Shown: piece after piece, positions 1 through 12,009 of the stretch | Layout of the letters: each line of letters starts with the position of its first letter | Position numbering within the stretch: the stretch's first letter is position 1 | Assembly: GCF_023159225.1 (NCBI RefSeq) | Contig: NC_063171.1 | Location: forward strand, 9,845,886-9,909,885 | Source of the DNA: Perognathus longimembris pacificus | Lineage: Eukaryota > Chordata > Mammalia > Rodentia > Heteromyidae | Reading direction: 5' to 3' | Length of the DNA: 64,000 nucleotides | Program-made: the position numbers and the translations under genes | Notes under the pieces: generated by a model | Databases searched by the model: none | Seen by the model: the letters and a program-made list of their open reading frames with translations, nothing else | Told to the model about the DNA's origin: nothing

Positions 1-2355
1 GAAAAATCAATGTAATGTATGCAGATATAATTACAACACTGAGAAGGGAAAAAGTAACCGCTAATGTGCTCAACTGGAAAATATAAAAATTGCGTTAGAA
101 TTTTTTAATGGAAAGGTTGAACCTGTTTATTACTCATGACTTTTCCTGGTTGAAAATGAATACAATTATATTACTGGTAAAACCTCATTACTACCCATGG
201 AAGGGCTGGGTGGTTGTACTCATCATTTCCTGTGGTTCTCATGATTAGGCATGGAAAATTCTAAGCCTTGGTTTCCCCTGGTTCATATTAAACTGAAAAA
301 TTATGCTGAATTATTGGCATCATTCCCCTTGTAAATGTGTTCTTTCAGATAGGATCCTAACCAGAGCCTGGAGAAGACATTTCTTTATACCAGATGGATT
401 GATTATCCAAATTGGCTTTTGCTGAACAAATGCGCAGGTCTATTATCTTGATAGAAACTTGGTTTGACAGACTGAAATGAGAAGCAGGGGTCAGAACAGT
501 CAAGATTCTGAGTGTACTGAGGGAATGAATTACCACCAGCAAGACAGGGCTGGCTCAGCAGAACAATTTTTCAGACGGCCTTCATCATAAAGACCGAACA
601 TGGCCTCCCTTCCGCCTTGGCTCAGGGAACAAAGTAGATCATTAGGAAGACATTTGATATACTGCTAACCACAGTCCAGGCATAACACTTTGATGACATG
701 AAACTGACAAAGTATTGCTTAGTCAGTACCTCCTAATTCTGAGACTGAGCCAAGAAAATTGTCTCTTTGTCTCTTAGGAAAGATAGTACTGGGTAGGAAT
801 AGTTTGTCCAATGAATCATTTGCATCTGTAAAATTACACATTACAACACCCTCAAGAGGACACTTGCCATGTAGGGAACATGCTAGCTTCCTCTTTGTAA
901 CCCATCGTAGATTAAGGTGTTGATAAGATTCTTTAAAACTCCCCATGGTAGGAAACACTGGTGAACCTCAAGAGATCATTGCTTTCACTATCACAGCAAT
1001 TAAGATCACCCAGCAGATCCTTACCAATGGCCCCCAGATGGGAGGATAGAAGTTAATCCAGAGAAGCTGGTCAGGAAATTCCTTTTGCCAGTGACTGTAC
1101 AAAGCCCTATTTTGACAACTGTGCAGGAATAGAGAATCCACACTTTCAACTAGCAAGAGTGTCTTACTATTCCAGAGAATGTTCTGGCTGCAACTTGTCA
1201 CTCAGTTCTATCACTCACCTGTGCATTATTCAGAGTTACAGCAGCAAACAAAATCAAACAAGTAAAAGACAGCTGTATTTGGTGGGGGTGTAGCAGCTGA
1301 AGCAAAACCTACTCATCATTCAGAAGGAGACTTATTCACTGGAAGCTTTTAATGAACCTGAGTAGGTGCCTTATAGAAGCTTGTGTGGGTAAATCACAGG
1401 TACTGTGCTAATGACTGAGAGAATGTGATTGTATCTGATACACTGATGGCATCCAATTATCTTTTTCTTCTACCTCCTTTTAAAGCTTTTTTCTGTTCTT
1501 AACTTTTTAGATGATAGTTGGAACACGGAGGTTACAGTGAGATTTGTCCTAAAGAACTTGGAGATGATTGAAGTATGAGTCAGATTTAAAGATCAGCTCA
1601 GAATGAATCATCAGAGTACTGACAACCTTAGGGACCTCAGTTGTCCTTTGCTCTAATGAAGAGCGATAATCAAAATAGTCTATGAATGGTTTTAACCTCC
1701 ACAAAATGAATACAGGGTAACTCTATCCATTAGCATATTTCACTCTTTGATAAAGCCTAAGAGGTGAACATGACTATAAAATGATTCACACAGAGGAATT
1801 GTTCTGGAAAAACAAAGAAAAATGCATTTCTTAACATAGGGTGCAAATGGCTTGGAAGTGATCATTTCATTTCCAATTCTCAATTCCCTGTTTCATTTTG
1901 CTAAATGAGTTTCAGGAGCAAAGCTGACAGTTTGATAACATTTGCATAGTTAAACAACAGTATGAATCATCTTGTGCCTTCTTTTATTGATTCATTTTAG
2001 CTTAGTGAATGTCCACACAATTGATGTTTACTGAGCATTTTTCCTCTGATGGGACTATTTTGAAGAAGAGAAACAAAAGAATGTTTAATGGTCCTTATCT
2101 CCCAAGGGACTCATAATTTGCTACCTTACCTATCAATATTTGTGTTTTATATGGAAGACAATGGATAAATCTAAGTAGTAAATCTAATAGTGAATCTTCA
2201 AACTCATATAGACAATCTAATCTCAGTTCTTTAACAGTACATTCAACAATTTTTTTTAAAAGAGGCTGAGAGGGAAATTAGTTGGCTGATTGAGGTATAA
2301 CTTGTACCCTTTACAGGGACAATTGCTTTTAAATTTCATATGTTTATTAGCAATC
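1..2355. other. Unique AT-rich intergenic or intronic DNA
   Basis: No repeat family, RNA gene or convincing coding region was recognised here. A minus-strand frame runs from about 1201 to 719 with one in-frame stop at 968-970, but it lacks recognisable motifs, and such a frame is expected by chance a few times in a window this size. Base composition is like the rest of the window. Confidence 0.6.
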
Positions 2356-2435
2356 AATTAATTGGACAAGAGGGTTTCATTTTGACATCTCTCTATATAT
2401 ATAATATATATGTAATATTATATATACTGTGCTTT
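2356..2435 (-). mobile_element. Old L1 3' end, first part (split by LTR)
   Basis: The stretch reading 'ttggacaagagggtttcatttt' in two halves around 2361-2380 resembles the antisense 3' terminus of an older rodent L1 also seen at 48.2, 49.4 and 39.2 kb. It is followed by a TA-rich segment and then interrupted by the solo LTR. The element resumes at 2980. Assignment is by similarity to the other copies in this window. Confidence 0.55.
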
Positions 2436-2587
2436 TGTGGGACATGCTGGGGTATGTTACATCAGAAAGAGGCAATTAGCTGGCCCCGCCTCTTTCGCAG
2501 CCCTGGGGGCCACGTGGCTATTAAGCCGGAACCCAGAAAGGTGGTTCTAGCTGGCCTCGCCTTCCATCCTTGGGACCACGTGTGGCT

Positions 2588-2639
2588 AAGATGGCGCCTG
2601 ATGGTGAACCTGGAGGCGGTCCTGTGGGCTGTGACGTAA
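2588..2639 (+). promoter_or_regulatory. LTR promoter-like motifs (YY1-like, CRE-like)
   Basis: Inside the LTR, AAGATGGCG at 2588-2596 matches the YY1 core and TGACGTAA at 2632-2639 is a CRE/ATF-type site. Both lie upstream of the polyadenylation signal, where a U3 promoter should be. No clear TATA box was seen. Activity is unproven. Confidence 0.35.
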
Positions 2640-2802
2640 AATTAGGCCGCCTCTTAGGATTGGTCCCTCGGCCCTCCACCCTTGACGGACAGCTCAGGCC
2701 TCCCCTCATAGTCCCTAGATAGGTGCACATACACCCCTCCCCTTCCTGCCAATCTTTGACCTGATTGACTCCTGTGCCTTATGTAATAGAAGGATCTACC
2801 TC

Positions 2803-2808
2803 AATAAA
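2803..2808 (+). terminator. LTR polyadenylation signal AATAAA
   Basis: The canonical hexamer sits about two thirds into the LTR, followed by a G/T-rich stretch (about 2830-2850), the arrangement expected at the R/U5 boundary. Confidence 0.55.
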
Positions 2809-2979
2809 CAAGGCTTTGCACTAAACTTAGCTCCTGGATGTGTCTGTTTGCCCTCCGGTGAGGGAGGGCTGGGTGCGGGCGGTCTGTCGACCCTTTCCTT
2901 TCTTGGCTCGCCCGGTTGGGGCGTGTTTCCCCATTTCTCCCACAGGTCAGGAGAGCATGGGGGGCTAAAGATCCCGACA

Positions 2980-3500
2980 TACTTTCATCAGATTCATTCC
3001 TTCCATCTCACCCCCTCATTCCTTCCTTCCCAAACCAATCTCAACAAAATGTCATTCTTCCATTTTCACACATGTACATAAAGTACTTTAACCATATCCA
3101 CCCTATTCCTCTAGTTTGTTGATCCTCCTTCCTCCCACTACACTCTCACCCCATCAGAAAGTATCTCACATTCTTGTCATTCATTTTGCAAGTGTCTGTT
3201 AACTGTTCAATAGTTTCAACATGATTTATCACACAGGCAAATACTTTAATCAGATAGACCTTCTTACTTCACCTTCCTCCCACCCTCACTATCTTTCAGT
3301 GACTTTCATTTCTATTATCAGTTTTTAAAATATATTCTGACATATAGATACAAAATTTCTTTTTACTGTTTTCACTTGCAATGTATTTCAGAACCATTCT
3401 TTATTATTAGAGCCACTACATTATTTATAGCTACATATTGCTCATTGTATGCATGATATGAACTATTCCAATTTCTTCTATGTCGGCCTTAAATTATTCT
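2980..3500 (-). mobile_element. Old L1 3'UTR, second part
   Basis: Pyrimidine-rich sequence with repeated 'cctcccac' and 'caccccatc' runs continues the antisense L1 begun at 2356. It matches in style the antisense L1 3'UTR copies at 48.2 and 49.4 kb. The distal boundary near 3500 is uncertain. Confidence 0.45.
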
Positions 3501-3872
3501 ATAGAAAGACCTAAGGCTAGGCTCATTTTTTCTCAACTTATCAAATATACTACATACTTCTGTTTTAAATATGTGTTAACATTTGTTGGCATTTAAGTTG
3601 AGTTCAGGCTTCTTTGCAATATGAAGTTTTCTTAAAATTATTTCTTTAGATTGTTTTTAAATTTTCATTATATGATTCTCTTCTTTTCCCTAGGCCAATT
3701 CTAGTAGACAATGCTCTCATAATACTAGGTATAAAAGCAAGCTGTAGCACCAAACAGCCATGCAATCATGAACATTTTCCTGTAGTATGCTTTAACTCCA
3801 GTATGGTGGTGGGGGGAGACACGCCACAGTGATTCAAAAACTGCATGAGATACCATTATGTTATTACAATAC

Positions 3873-4066
3873 TTTTTTTTTTTGCCAGTACTGGGGCTTG
3901 AATTCAAGGTCTGGGTGCTGTCCCTGGGCTTCTTTTGCTCAAGTCTAGCACTCTACCACTTGAGCCTTATTGCTCTGGCCTTTTCTGTTTATGTGGTACT
4001 GAGGGATCAAACCCAGGGCTTCATGCATGCTAGGCAAGCACATTACCACTGAGCCACATTCCCAGC
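3873..4066 (-). mobile_element. IDL-Geo dimeric SINE
   Basis: Poly(T) at 3873-3883 is the reverse complement of the A tail. It is followed by the antisense Geo arm (gccagtactggggcttgaa...) and the antisense ID-like arm ending near cattcccagc. Both arms are present and moderately diverged. No clean target-site duplication was found. Confidence 0.8.
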
Positions 4067-4257
4067 TATCAAAACACATTTTGCCAACAGATTTGTCCCA
4101 ACTGTAGGCTAATATAAATGTTCTAAACACATTTAAGATACATGAAGCTAGGTTGTAATGTTTGGCAGGTTAGGTACATTGAATACATTTTCAAGTTATG
4201 TTATTTTGAATAGCATAGATAGATTTGTTGGGACTATGCCTTAAGAAGTTCACATTT

Positions 4258-4412
4258 ACAAATTTAATCCTTATAAGGACCCCTTAGATTATTAACATTT
4301 TACTTGACCTGTGAAAGTTGGATCACAGGTTAATTAGCTTAGCTAAAACCACACAGCTGATAGTGGCACAGTCAGATTTCACCCTGGAGATGTTTGTCTC
4401 AAGAGTCAGGGC
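4258..4412 (-). mobile_element. MIR fragment
   Basis: The order 'ggttaattagcttagct', 'ccacacagctgatagtggcac', 'cagatttcaccctgg' matches the reverse complement of the MIR tRNA-derived core ('gtgaccttgggcaag' region inverted). MIR is an ancient mammal-wide SINE, so divergence is expected. Confidence 0.6.
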
Positions 4413-4435
4413 CTTCAAGAACTATAATAGAACTC

Positions 4436-5686
4436 CCTCAGAGTAACAAATTGATGTGAAGAATGTCCTTTGTCTTACTTGTCTTCTCCCTAAGGGGCTG
4501 AATTCCTAATTCCTTTCCCAGGGTTGAGATTACTCTCCAGGGAACACAATCCTTCACATCACATGTCTCATCATCTCATCCTTCTTCCCTATGTAACCTT
4601 AAACAGACACCAAACGCTCACAGGAATCTCATGAGAAAATCCACAAATGCAGTCATAGTGTTTTGTTTACTGATCATATCCTTTTAAACACATTAATGGC
4701 TCTTGTTAAGCGAGTCCATGTTCTAAGATTTGTCCCATGTCATATCATTCATTTCAATTAAACACCACTAAATCTGGTACTGTTTCTCCCTTCTCTTCTT
4801 ATTGGTTAAACAAATAGTAAAGCATAATCCTACCTACCACACACAGCCTAATTGTCCTTCTTTGACTCTATTACAAAAATGTGAAACTGTCCTCATATTT
4901 CCATACATAGCATCAATTCAATCCTTTCCATGCAAATCGAATTCCAAAGTGCCACTAGGAAGAATTCCCACTGTAAACAAGCAAGCAACAACAAAAACTA
5001 GAAAGGACAGAGGAGGACCAACAGTGTTCTCCTATCAGTACCCTGAATACACACAGACCTGCTCAGTTTGCTGGGTCATGAAGAGATTTCTGCATACCAG
5101 TCTCCCCAGGAGGCAGTCCCATCCAGCCTCTGGGCTCTCTCTCTCCATCTGGCCCCAATTGGTATCTTTCTTACAGGTCTTGGCCAGCTCCCTGTGGCTA
5201 GCATCTGCTAGGATGGCTACAACCATTTTCCAGAAGCCTCTGGTAATGCCATGTTGCTCAAGAAAGACCAGTATCATTAAAATGATACTTAACAGTCCCA
5301 TACACACATCATTTGCAGCCTTCCTGATAACTCTGGCAGCCTGTACAACCCTCCACAACCTATAAGGCTATCTAGGTCCCAGGGCTAAATCCTGAGATTC
5401 TTCCCAAGCATTAATTACAGAGTTCTTTGTATCAAGATAAAATAGCCTGCCCTGCTAGCTCAATGTCCAGCTGACTCTAGCATTAACAAAGCCAGAAGAA
5501 ACTGACAAATGCAGACCTCACAGGACTGTTCTGAGCTGATCAATGCTGAGAAGAGTCCTGGCATACAAAAGGAACAGGCCCTTCCCAGGGCCACAAGGAG
5601 TTTCAGTGAAGGTAGAACACTTTTCTCAGGGTATAAGAAATAAGATCATTTGGCTCTACTTTTGCCAGTTTTATTTTTCCTTTTAT
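4436..5686. other. Unique DNA, no supported gene
   Basis: Open frames occur on both strands (plus 4802-5365, minus 5035-5358), overlapping each other. Neither shows a domain I recognise, a poly(A) tail or target-site duplication that would mark a processed pseudogene. I leave the segment unannotated. Confidence 0.5.
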
Positions 5687-6030
5687 CCCTCCTCCTCCTC
5701 CTCCTCCTCCTCCTCCTCCTCCTCCTCCTCCTCCTCCTCCTCCTCCTCCTCCTCCTCCTCCTCCTCCTCCTCCTCCTCCTCCTCCTCCTCCTCCTCCTCC
5801 TCCTCCTCCTCCTCCTCCTCCTCCTCCTCCTCCTCCTCCTCCTCCTCCTCCTCCTCCTCCTCCTCCTCCTCCTCCTCCTCCTCCTCCTCCTCCTCCTCCT
5901 CCTCCTCCTCCTCCTCCTCCTCCTCCTCCTCCTCCTCCTCCTCCTCCTCCTCCTCCTCCTCCTCCTCCTCCTCCTCCTCCTCCTCCTCCTCCTCCTCCTC
6001 CTCTTCCTCTTCTTTCTCTCTCTCTCTCTC
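5687..6030. repeat. (TCC)n microsatellite, about 105 pure units
   Basis: Uninterrupted TCC units run from 5687 to 6002 (316 bases), then degrade to TCTTCC and (TC)n to 6030. It is a perfect homopyrimidine/homopurine mirror repeat. It directly abuts the T-rich (tail) side of the antisense SINE at 6031-6291, so it probably arose from that tail. Its three frames read as poly-Ser, poly-Leu or poly-Arg but are not genes. Confidence 0.97.
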
Positions 6031-6291
6031 ATTTGTTTTTGTTTTTTTGTTTGTCTATTTGTGTTTGTGCCAGTACTGGAGCCTAAAACTTGAGTTCCTA
6101 GGGTTTCTGCTCATGGCTGTCTCTCTATCATTTGAGGTATACCCCAAATTCTGTTTTGTTTTGTTTTGCTGGTTAATTTGAGATATGAGTTGCCCTGGTT
6201 TGTCTACACAGACTGGCTCCAAACCGTGTTTCTCAGTTCTCAGTATCATAAGTAGCTAGGATTAAAGGCATGAGCCACAAGTAGCCAACCA
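6031..6291 (-). mobile_element. B1-like/Geo dimeric SINE, diverged
   Basis: From low to high coordinate: T-rich tail, antisense Geo arm (gccagtactggagcc at 6069), then antisense 7SL/B1-like arm with 'gtagctaggattaaaggcatgagcc' split around 6250-6275. Descriptive name is mine; the Geo arm is the same one found in IDL-Geo copies. Confidence 0.65.
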
Positions 6292-6678
6292 GTTTTCTTT
6301 CTCTGTTCTGCTTCAAATAATGGCCTGATTCTCCTTAATTCTTAACTACCTGCTCCACATGTATATATACAAATAACAAATGGGCTTCTGCTGAGTGAAT
6401 ACCAAGGAGCAGGTCCCAAGCCTGTTCTAGAGCAAACAACTTGCCAGCTGTAGAAATACATAGTTGACATTTTTCTGTTAAAAACCAAAATATATAACAC
6501 TGTACAATTATTCAAAAGTATAGCTCTCCTAGAAAACTGCATGTAAGTTAATTAGAATAGACATCAGGTTGTACGCCAATTAATATTTTATTCTATGAAG
6601 AAACTTGTGATAAATAGTAAAAATTTACACAACACTGATATTGTGAATTTTAGTAATACAGGAGGAATAATCAGCATA

Positions 6679-6699
6679 TGTGTGTGTGTGTGTGTGTGT
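6679..6699. repeat. Short (TG)n
   Basis: About ten TG units next to further TATG and CACATA-rich sequence to 6740. Confidence 0.9.
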
Positions 6700-6790
6700 A
6701 GATATGTGTGCATATGTATAAACACATGAACACATATACATTTTTTTCTGGTACATTTTTTTCCATGCTATCACTTGACCCAGACACCTG

Positions 6791-6896
6791 GTTCTTTTTC
6801 TTTTTCTTTATTGTTTGAGATAGGTCTTATGCTAACTTGACCCAGGCTGGCCTCAACCCTTAATCCTCCTTTCTAGGACTTCTATGTAGCTGGACA
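6791..6896 (-). mobile_element. B1-like (7SL-derived) SINE
   Basis: T-rich tail, then 'tttgagataggtctta' and 'cccaggctggcctcaaccc', the reverse complement of the B1/Alu right side ('gaggccagcctggg', 'agacaaggtct'). Confidence 0.65.
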
Positions 6897-8558
6897 GATT
6901 ATGCACTTTATGTGGACATAGATCTTTTATTATCTATGAGATATTTGTATCTCCTATGCATGTGAGGACTGGGCAAAGACAGCAGGCAGAGCAATTTATC
7001 CAAGATGATACATGCTGTTCAGAACACCGAGGCTTCAAGTGCAGGCCTGTCCTACTCTAAAGCTCCTGTTTTTTGTTTTTGTTTTTGTTTTGTTTTTTGG
7101 TGTACATCTGGCTCAGACTCCTTCCTCTCTGAATGGATGGGAGAACCACCATGGGTGTTATTTCTCCTCAGAGAATGATTGCTGAAGTCTGGAGCCTGGA
7201 AGCAGCCTGAAGAGCTCAGAAGATCTTCTTCCAACTTTACCCAGATCTACAATCAAGAGATGAGATGAAGAACACAGCAGGGATGGAAATGAAGAGAACC
7301 TTCTCTCATACCACCAATACCCCTGACAGGAAGCTGCTTGGCTACAGAAACCAAAGCTAGCCACAGGCATACAAAAACAAAATAGTAAGAGAAGCCACAA
7401 TAGATCACCTCTGGTCAAGATACTGACAACTGGCAGGACAAGACTCCTCTTCACCTTTGATTAAAGGTGTTGTTCATTGAAGGTACATCCCTGCCTCTGT
7501 TGCCCATCCATTCTATAGGAAATAAGCCAATCACAGGCATTCCCAACCACCATTATGCACATTATATACCAGCCCTGGCCAAAACAACCTTTGCTTTGAG
7601 ATTGTACACTTCCATTCAGCCTCTGCAATGGCCTGACAATCCATTGTTGTTGCTGCTGCTGTTGTTGCTATCCTTGAGTTGTGATATGCTTTTTAAGTGA
7701 TGTGCCAATTTTTTTCCCAAGAAAAGGATGCAATCTCAGACCAGGCTCTGTATTTTGCATTCTCATAAACATACATCAGCCCTCCATGAGATGCAGGAGA
7801 TATAAACTTGCTCAAACCCAGCTCCTTCTAGTCTATCAAACTTTCACACATATCTTTTCCCTTCCTTCAGCCAATCAAAATCACTGTAGGTCCTCTAACA
7901 TGTCACCCTTGCTATGTTACTTATTCTAACTCAAAACAAATCATCTACTATAACCTTTCTCTATTGTGAGCTAGAACAAAATTTACTGAAATTGATGCAA
8001 AAGCTAAAGCGACATTTTCATTTGCTGCTTCCTTTTTTTTATATAGTCATGTTCATTTCATCCAGGAATGCAATCTCTCCTTTCATCCAAATGTCACATT
8101 AGAAAATGAAGTTGTACATATAGGTATTTGTAAATGGGAATTTCATCAGTTACAGAGTGTATGGAATAATGTCCCACTCAAAACTGCTATAGTCAGATGA
8201 TTAAAGGAGCAATAGCTCATGCCAAAATGTATGATGCAATTGATTTGAAAATTAAATAACATTCCAAAGAATGTATGTAAATTTCCTTCAGATATGGTCC
8301 ACTAGCTAAAAAAATAGATTGTTTAAGATACATGAAATAATTCTCCCACAAAACTTTAGAAAATTAGCATGGTTGTATGAAATCCAAATATGTTTCTCAT
8401 CAACCCAGTATCTCAATGAAAATTATTTTCTTCATTTTTATTTATGCTAAGTAGGAAAGAAAATGTGTCCTGTTCTCATTTAAACTTAAGTTGCTTGGCT
8501 GATTAAATAAGCATTGAACTTTCTGGAGATAACATATAATCTACTCACAAGAGCAGCA
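6897..8558. other. Unique DNA, no supported feature
   Basis: Apart from short (TTTTG)n and (TTG/CTG)n runs near 7068-7100 and 7646-7670, I recognise nothing. No splice-flanked coding segment stands out. Confidence 0.5.
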
Positions 8559-8642
8559 GGGTGCAGCTTAGTGGAAAGGAACTTGCCTAGCATGTACAAT
8601 ACCTTAGGTTGCTAGAAATGTCTCAGCACTGCATAAAAATAA
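8559..8642 (+). mobile_element. ID-like SINE monomer, old
   Basis: 'gtgcagcttagtgg' (A-box side), 'acttgcctagcatgtac' and a weak B-box region followed by an A-rich tail match the ID (tRNA-Ala-derived) layout. Strongly diverged. Confidence 0.55.
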
Positions 8643-9058
8643 AAATGACTTCTACACAGTCAGCTGAGTTTGAATAATTTGCAATGTATTCACATGATAT
8701 AATATTTTGGCAAAGTTAACACATGATATATAATACTTGGGTAATATTTAATATATCAGAAAATTCTTACGATATAATGCTAAGGAAAGGAGCTAGGTGC
8801 AAAATTTATGAATATGGTACTTACTAGTTTTACCCCCCAAAAAAAATGTCCCTGTGGTATGTACCTACCAAGGAAAATAAATGTAAACTACATAATTATT
8901 TTTTCAATTGAGTAATTGTTACTTTTTCTATTTTCTTCTGAAATTTCTGGGTGATTAATAATTTAACTCATACTATATATTAAGAAATGAGGTAAGTTTA
9001 CCAATGTACAGGTAACAGAAACAAAAGTAAATAGCCTTCAAAGACAAAAGGGAAAAAT

Positions 9059-9178
9059 CAGGTATGATGGTTCATGACTGAAATTCCAGTACTTGGAAAG
9101 GTGAAGCAGGAGTAGTTCAAGACCAGTCTAGAAAATATAGAAATAGCATGTCTCAAAATAAATAAACATGCAAAAAAA
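9059..9178 (+). mobile_element. B1-like SINE
   Basis: 'ggtatgatggttcatgactg', 'ccagtacttggaaaggtgaagcag', 'gttcaagaccagtctag' and an A-rich tail containing AATAAATAAAC follow the B1/Alu monomer order. Confidence 0.65.
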
Positions 9179-11248
9179 AGAGCAGCAAGGAATTTCATCA
9201 AAACCAAGTCAATAAGAAAACACAAATCATGCCTGACAGAAAACCGGGGTGCTCAGAAAATTGGGGTATGTGAGACCAAACCATGGTAGGGATGGAAATA
9301 GAGATTGGGTTCAACTTAAAAGAGCCTTAAATAACACAGTTAGGATAAAAGATTGTTTTCTTTCTAAAGCACATTTGAGTATCACCAAGGATAGTGATAA
9401 AGCTGTGAGTTTAGAGATTTCTCTAACAAGTGCATGTTAAATTAAGTGGATTTGGGGTGAGATGCTAGTCTGATAATCCAGATATGCAAGTGGTCTCAGT
9501 AACAAACAAAAGGTAGGTAGGGGTGTCAATCAATCCATGCTTGGGAGAGGCAAGGATTCAAGAAAGCTGTCAAGACTGAATTCTGGGTCGCTGCTCAAGG
9601 ATCTGTGTCATTCCCACTCATGAGTGGGGCATGTGAAGTTTATTTTGAACACATTGATTTAAAGTGTCCACAGAATATCCAGGAAGTTTCTAACAGGGAG
9701 GGTGCAAATGAGAATTAGCCCCATGAGGAAGAAGCCTAAAATAGTATATGCATTTGCTAATCATTATGCAGATGTAAAAGGCAAATAGATGGTAAATGAA
9801 GAAGAGGGTGAGATGTAGAGCAGGAGTGGCAAGAGGATGTAGGGATGAAGAGGAATCCAAAAGGGAAGAAAGTGGTGATTGCTGGACCACAATGTAGAAG
9901 AGAAGTAGCCAGAAGACTTGAGTAGGACTGTGAGTATGCTTTTTAGTCCGTACAGGAGCAGCCAAGAAGGCCCATGAAGGAGCAACCAACAACTAACCAC
10001 AGCACAAAGTGTAACACAAGCAAAGGCTACAGGAAACAATGGTCAAGAGGTCACAAGACATAAAAAGTACTACAAGAGGAAATCAACTCAACATATCTTA
10101 TGGCAGTCAGTATAGATATTTATCTGTGAGAACTGTCATTTTAAAACCATACCTAAAGACCTTAACATCAAGTCATTTCTCTTCATCCAGATAGACTGGA
10201 GATGTTCATCTCTTGAGGGCTCACAGTTTGAGGCCGTTGCCACAGCAACCAACAGAACAACTCTGCCCCTCACTAACTACTTCTCAGTCTGTGGTCTGCA
10301 TGGGAATGAAGCTGTGCTTTCAGACAAGGCTGTGTGGGCCTCCATCTGGATGCAGGTGTCTGAGCGCTGCCTGATTCTGAGTATTTTCTGTAATTACTGG
10401 ATTGATGAAACCTGTCATGGCATGGGATAATAGGCAAGACTGACAAATTAATTCCTACCATCCTGCACTAAAAAATACATATTCATCAAGCTCAATTGAA
10501 TTTGTTTCAATTAGTTACTGTTTTAATAAGTCACAGCTTGGGCAACTTCTTTATCAAACTGACTCTTTTTCTTAATATTAAGGAAGACACATTTCATAGT
10601 TAAAGTATCCCTGAAAAGTCAAATTTGCAGATTTTGTCATGTGTTATCTAGCAAGCTGAGGATGAGGTCAAGGTCATCTGCTTGGTCTATTTCCTTCTTT
10701 CACATAATCTTATGCTCTTTTCATTTATGTCCATGAGCTGAAGAGACATTTAAAATAGTTGAGTCAATACTCCACATTTAGTTATGGTTAATGCCTCCCA
10801 AAATAACAAAAAAGACCAGCTTGAAACAGTCCAATTGAAGATCCATGTTAGTGTCATTTATTAGACAGAGTAAGTGGAAATGCTCCTTTAGTGCCTTTGA
10901 GAACTGTTATACAGACCAATCATCTGCCTGTAACACTTATCATACAAAAATCTCCAGCCTGCAAAATAAATCACAGGGTCTGGACAACTGGTGAATAAAG
11001 ATATAGGTGTTTCCAAGTTCCACCAGGATGATCAGATTACAAGTGTTTTCCAACCTTACAACTGCATCCCAACTTTCACAGGTTTTGAAGCAAAAACTGT
11101 GACCAACTTGAACTGTTATTTATCTAAATTTTCCTTAAATAAACTTTTTGGATGAATCTTTTTCAAAGTAACCATACAAGTGAGGATAAAGCAAGTAAAT
11201 ATGACCAAATATGATAGAATTTACCAAATCACTAACTCAGAGACTACA
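9179..11248. other. Unique DNA, no supported feature
   Basis: No known repeat or coding region recognised. Several open frames on the minus strand (around 9690-10040) are hydrophobic by composition only. Confidence 0.5.
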
Positions 11249-11508
11249 CTTGCTAGGCAGCTGCTCTACTACCTGGGCTGCACACAGAGCCCTTTTTGCC
11301 TTTGCTACTTTTCAAGTACAGTCTCATTTTTGCCAAGGCTTGTTTAGACCAAAATCCTCCTATTTATGCTTCTCATTTATCTGGAATGACCACTGTGCCC
11401 AGCTTTTTACTGTTGAAATGAGTATATCACAAACTATTGATCCATGCTAGACTCAAAACAACATCCTCCCTGAGTAGTCATAATCACAAGCATGAGCCAC
11501 CACCCCCA
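11249..11508 (-). mobile_element. Tripartite B1-B1-ID SINE, old
   Basis: Read in reverse it has two B1-like monomers followed by an ID-like arm. On the plus strand this appears as 'ttgctaggcagctgctctactacctgggctgc' in pieces (ID antisense, 11249-11285), a B1-like unit ending 'gaccactgtgcccagc', then a second ending 'gcatgagccaccaccccc'. The same three-part order is seen at 37.7, 46.3 and 58.7 kb. Confidence 0.6.
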
Positions 11509-12009
11509 ACAAGAATTCCAAATCTTAAAGATTTCATTCACTTATAGTTTGAAGTACTTTACAGCACAGTATTTCTGCTATCATTCAAATAGCTCTTTAT
11601 GAACCCACTTCTGAAGGACCTCCGTCCCAATGATGCCCAATCTCAATGTACAACCTAGGTGTCAAGGAAATCCAATAAAAATGACAGGACAATCCATATA
11701 GCCAGGTTTTTAAGGCACAAGATTACATAATGTAAATCCCATTCCTGCAGCAAATGCAGCAGGTGCTCTGCCTGGTCCTCAGACTGAAACCATTAAGAAG
11801 CAAATATAGTCTGTATCCAGAAGCCTGGGAACAAGCTTGTAAACTGGAGATGAGAGAGTTTGGGGATAGCATAAGGATTAAAATATGAAAGTCCAGAGGA
11901 ACATCCTCTGGCTTGATATCTCAACACCAGCATTAAAGGGAAAAACATATACCGACACATCCAAACAGCTTCAGTGAAGGCTTGTTATTTCATTCCTTGT
12001 GAAAGTTAC
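11509..12009. other. Unique DNA, no supported feature
   Basis: Nothing recognised on either strand. Confidence 0.5.

Larger units (their letters stand above)
2436..2979 (+). mobile_element. Solo LTR of an endogenous retrovirus, 544 bp
   Basis: A GC- and CpG-rich block stands out sharply from AT-rich flanks. It begins TGTGGGA and ends TCCCGACA, short imperfect inverted termini with the TG...CA ends of LTRs. It is flanked by a near-perfect 6-base duplication (TGCTTT at 2430-2435, TACTTT at 2980-2985), a length typical of class II (ERVK-like) elements. An AATAAA polyadenylation signal lies at 2803-2808, followed by a GT-rich U5-like region. No gag, pol or env is present, so this is the product of LTR-LTR recombination. 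Insertion into an antisense L1 3'UTR supports the ends. Family name is unknown to me; end placement is an inference. Confidence 0.65.

Noticed and set aside
719..1201. Minus-strand frame of about 160 codons with a single stop
   Set aside because: Expected by chance a few times in 64 kb of six frames, and no similarity recognised.
4802..5365. 187-codon plus-strand frame overlapping a 107-codon minus-strand frame
   Set aside because: No recognisable domain, no retrocopy hallmarks, and the two frames exclude each other. A translated database search would settle it; a significant hit to a mammalian protein would reverse this decision.
5157..5365. End of the plus-strand frame reading '...CTTLHNL', reminiscent of a transposase motif
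   Set aside because: A few residues only, with none of the catalytic surroundings of a Harbinger-type transposase; coincidence is likelier.
5543..6181. Long open frame encoding poly-serine (and overlapping poly-leucine, poly-arginine frames)
   Set aside because: It is only the (TCC)n microsatellite read in different frames; the flanks are SINE sequence.
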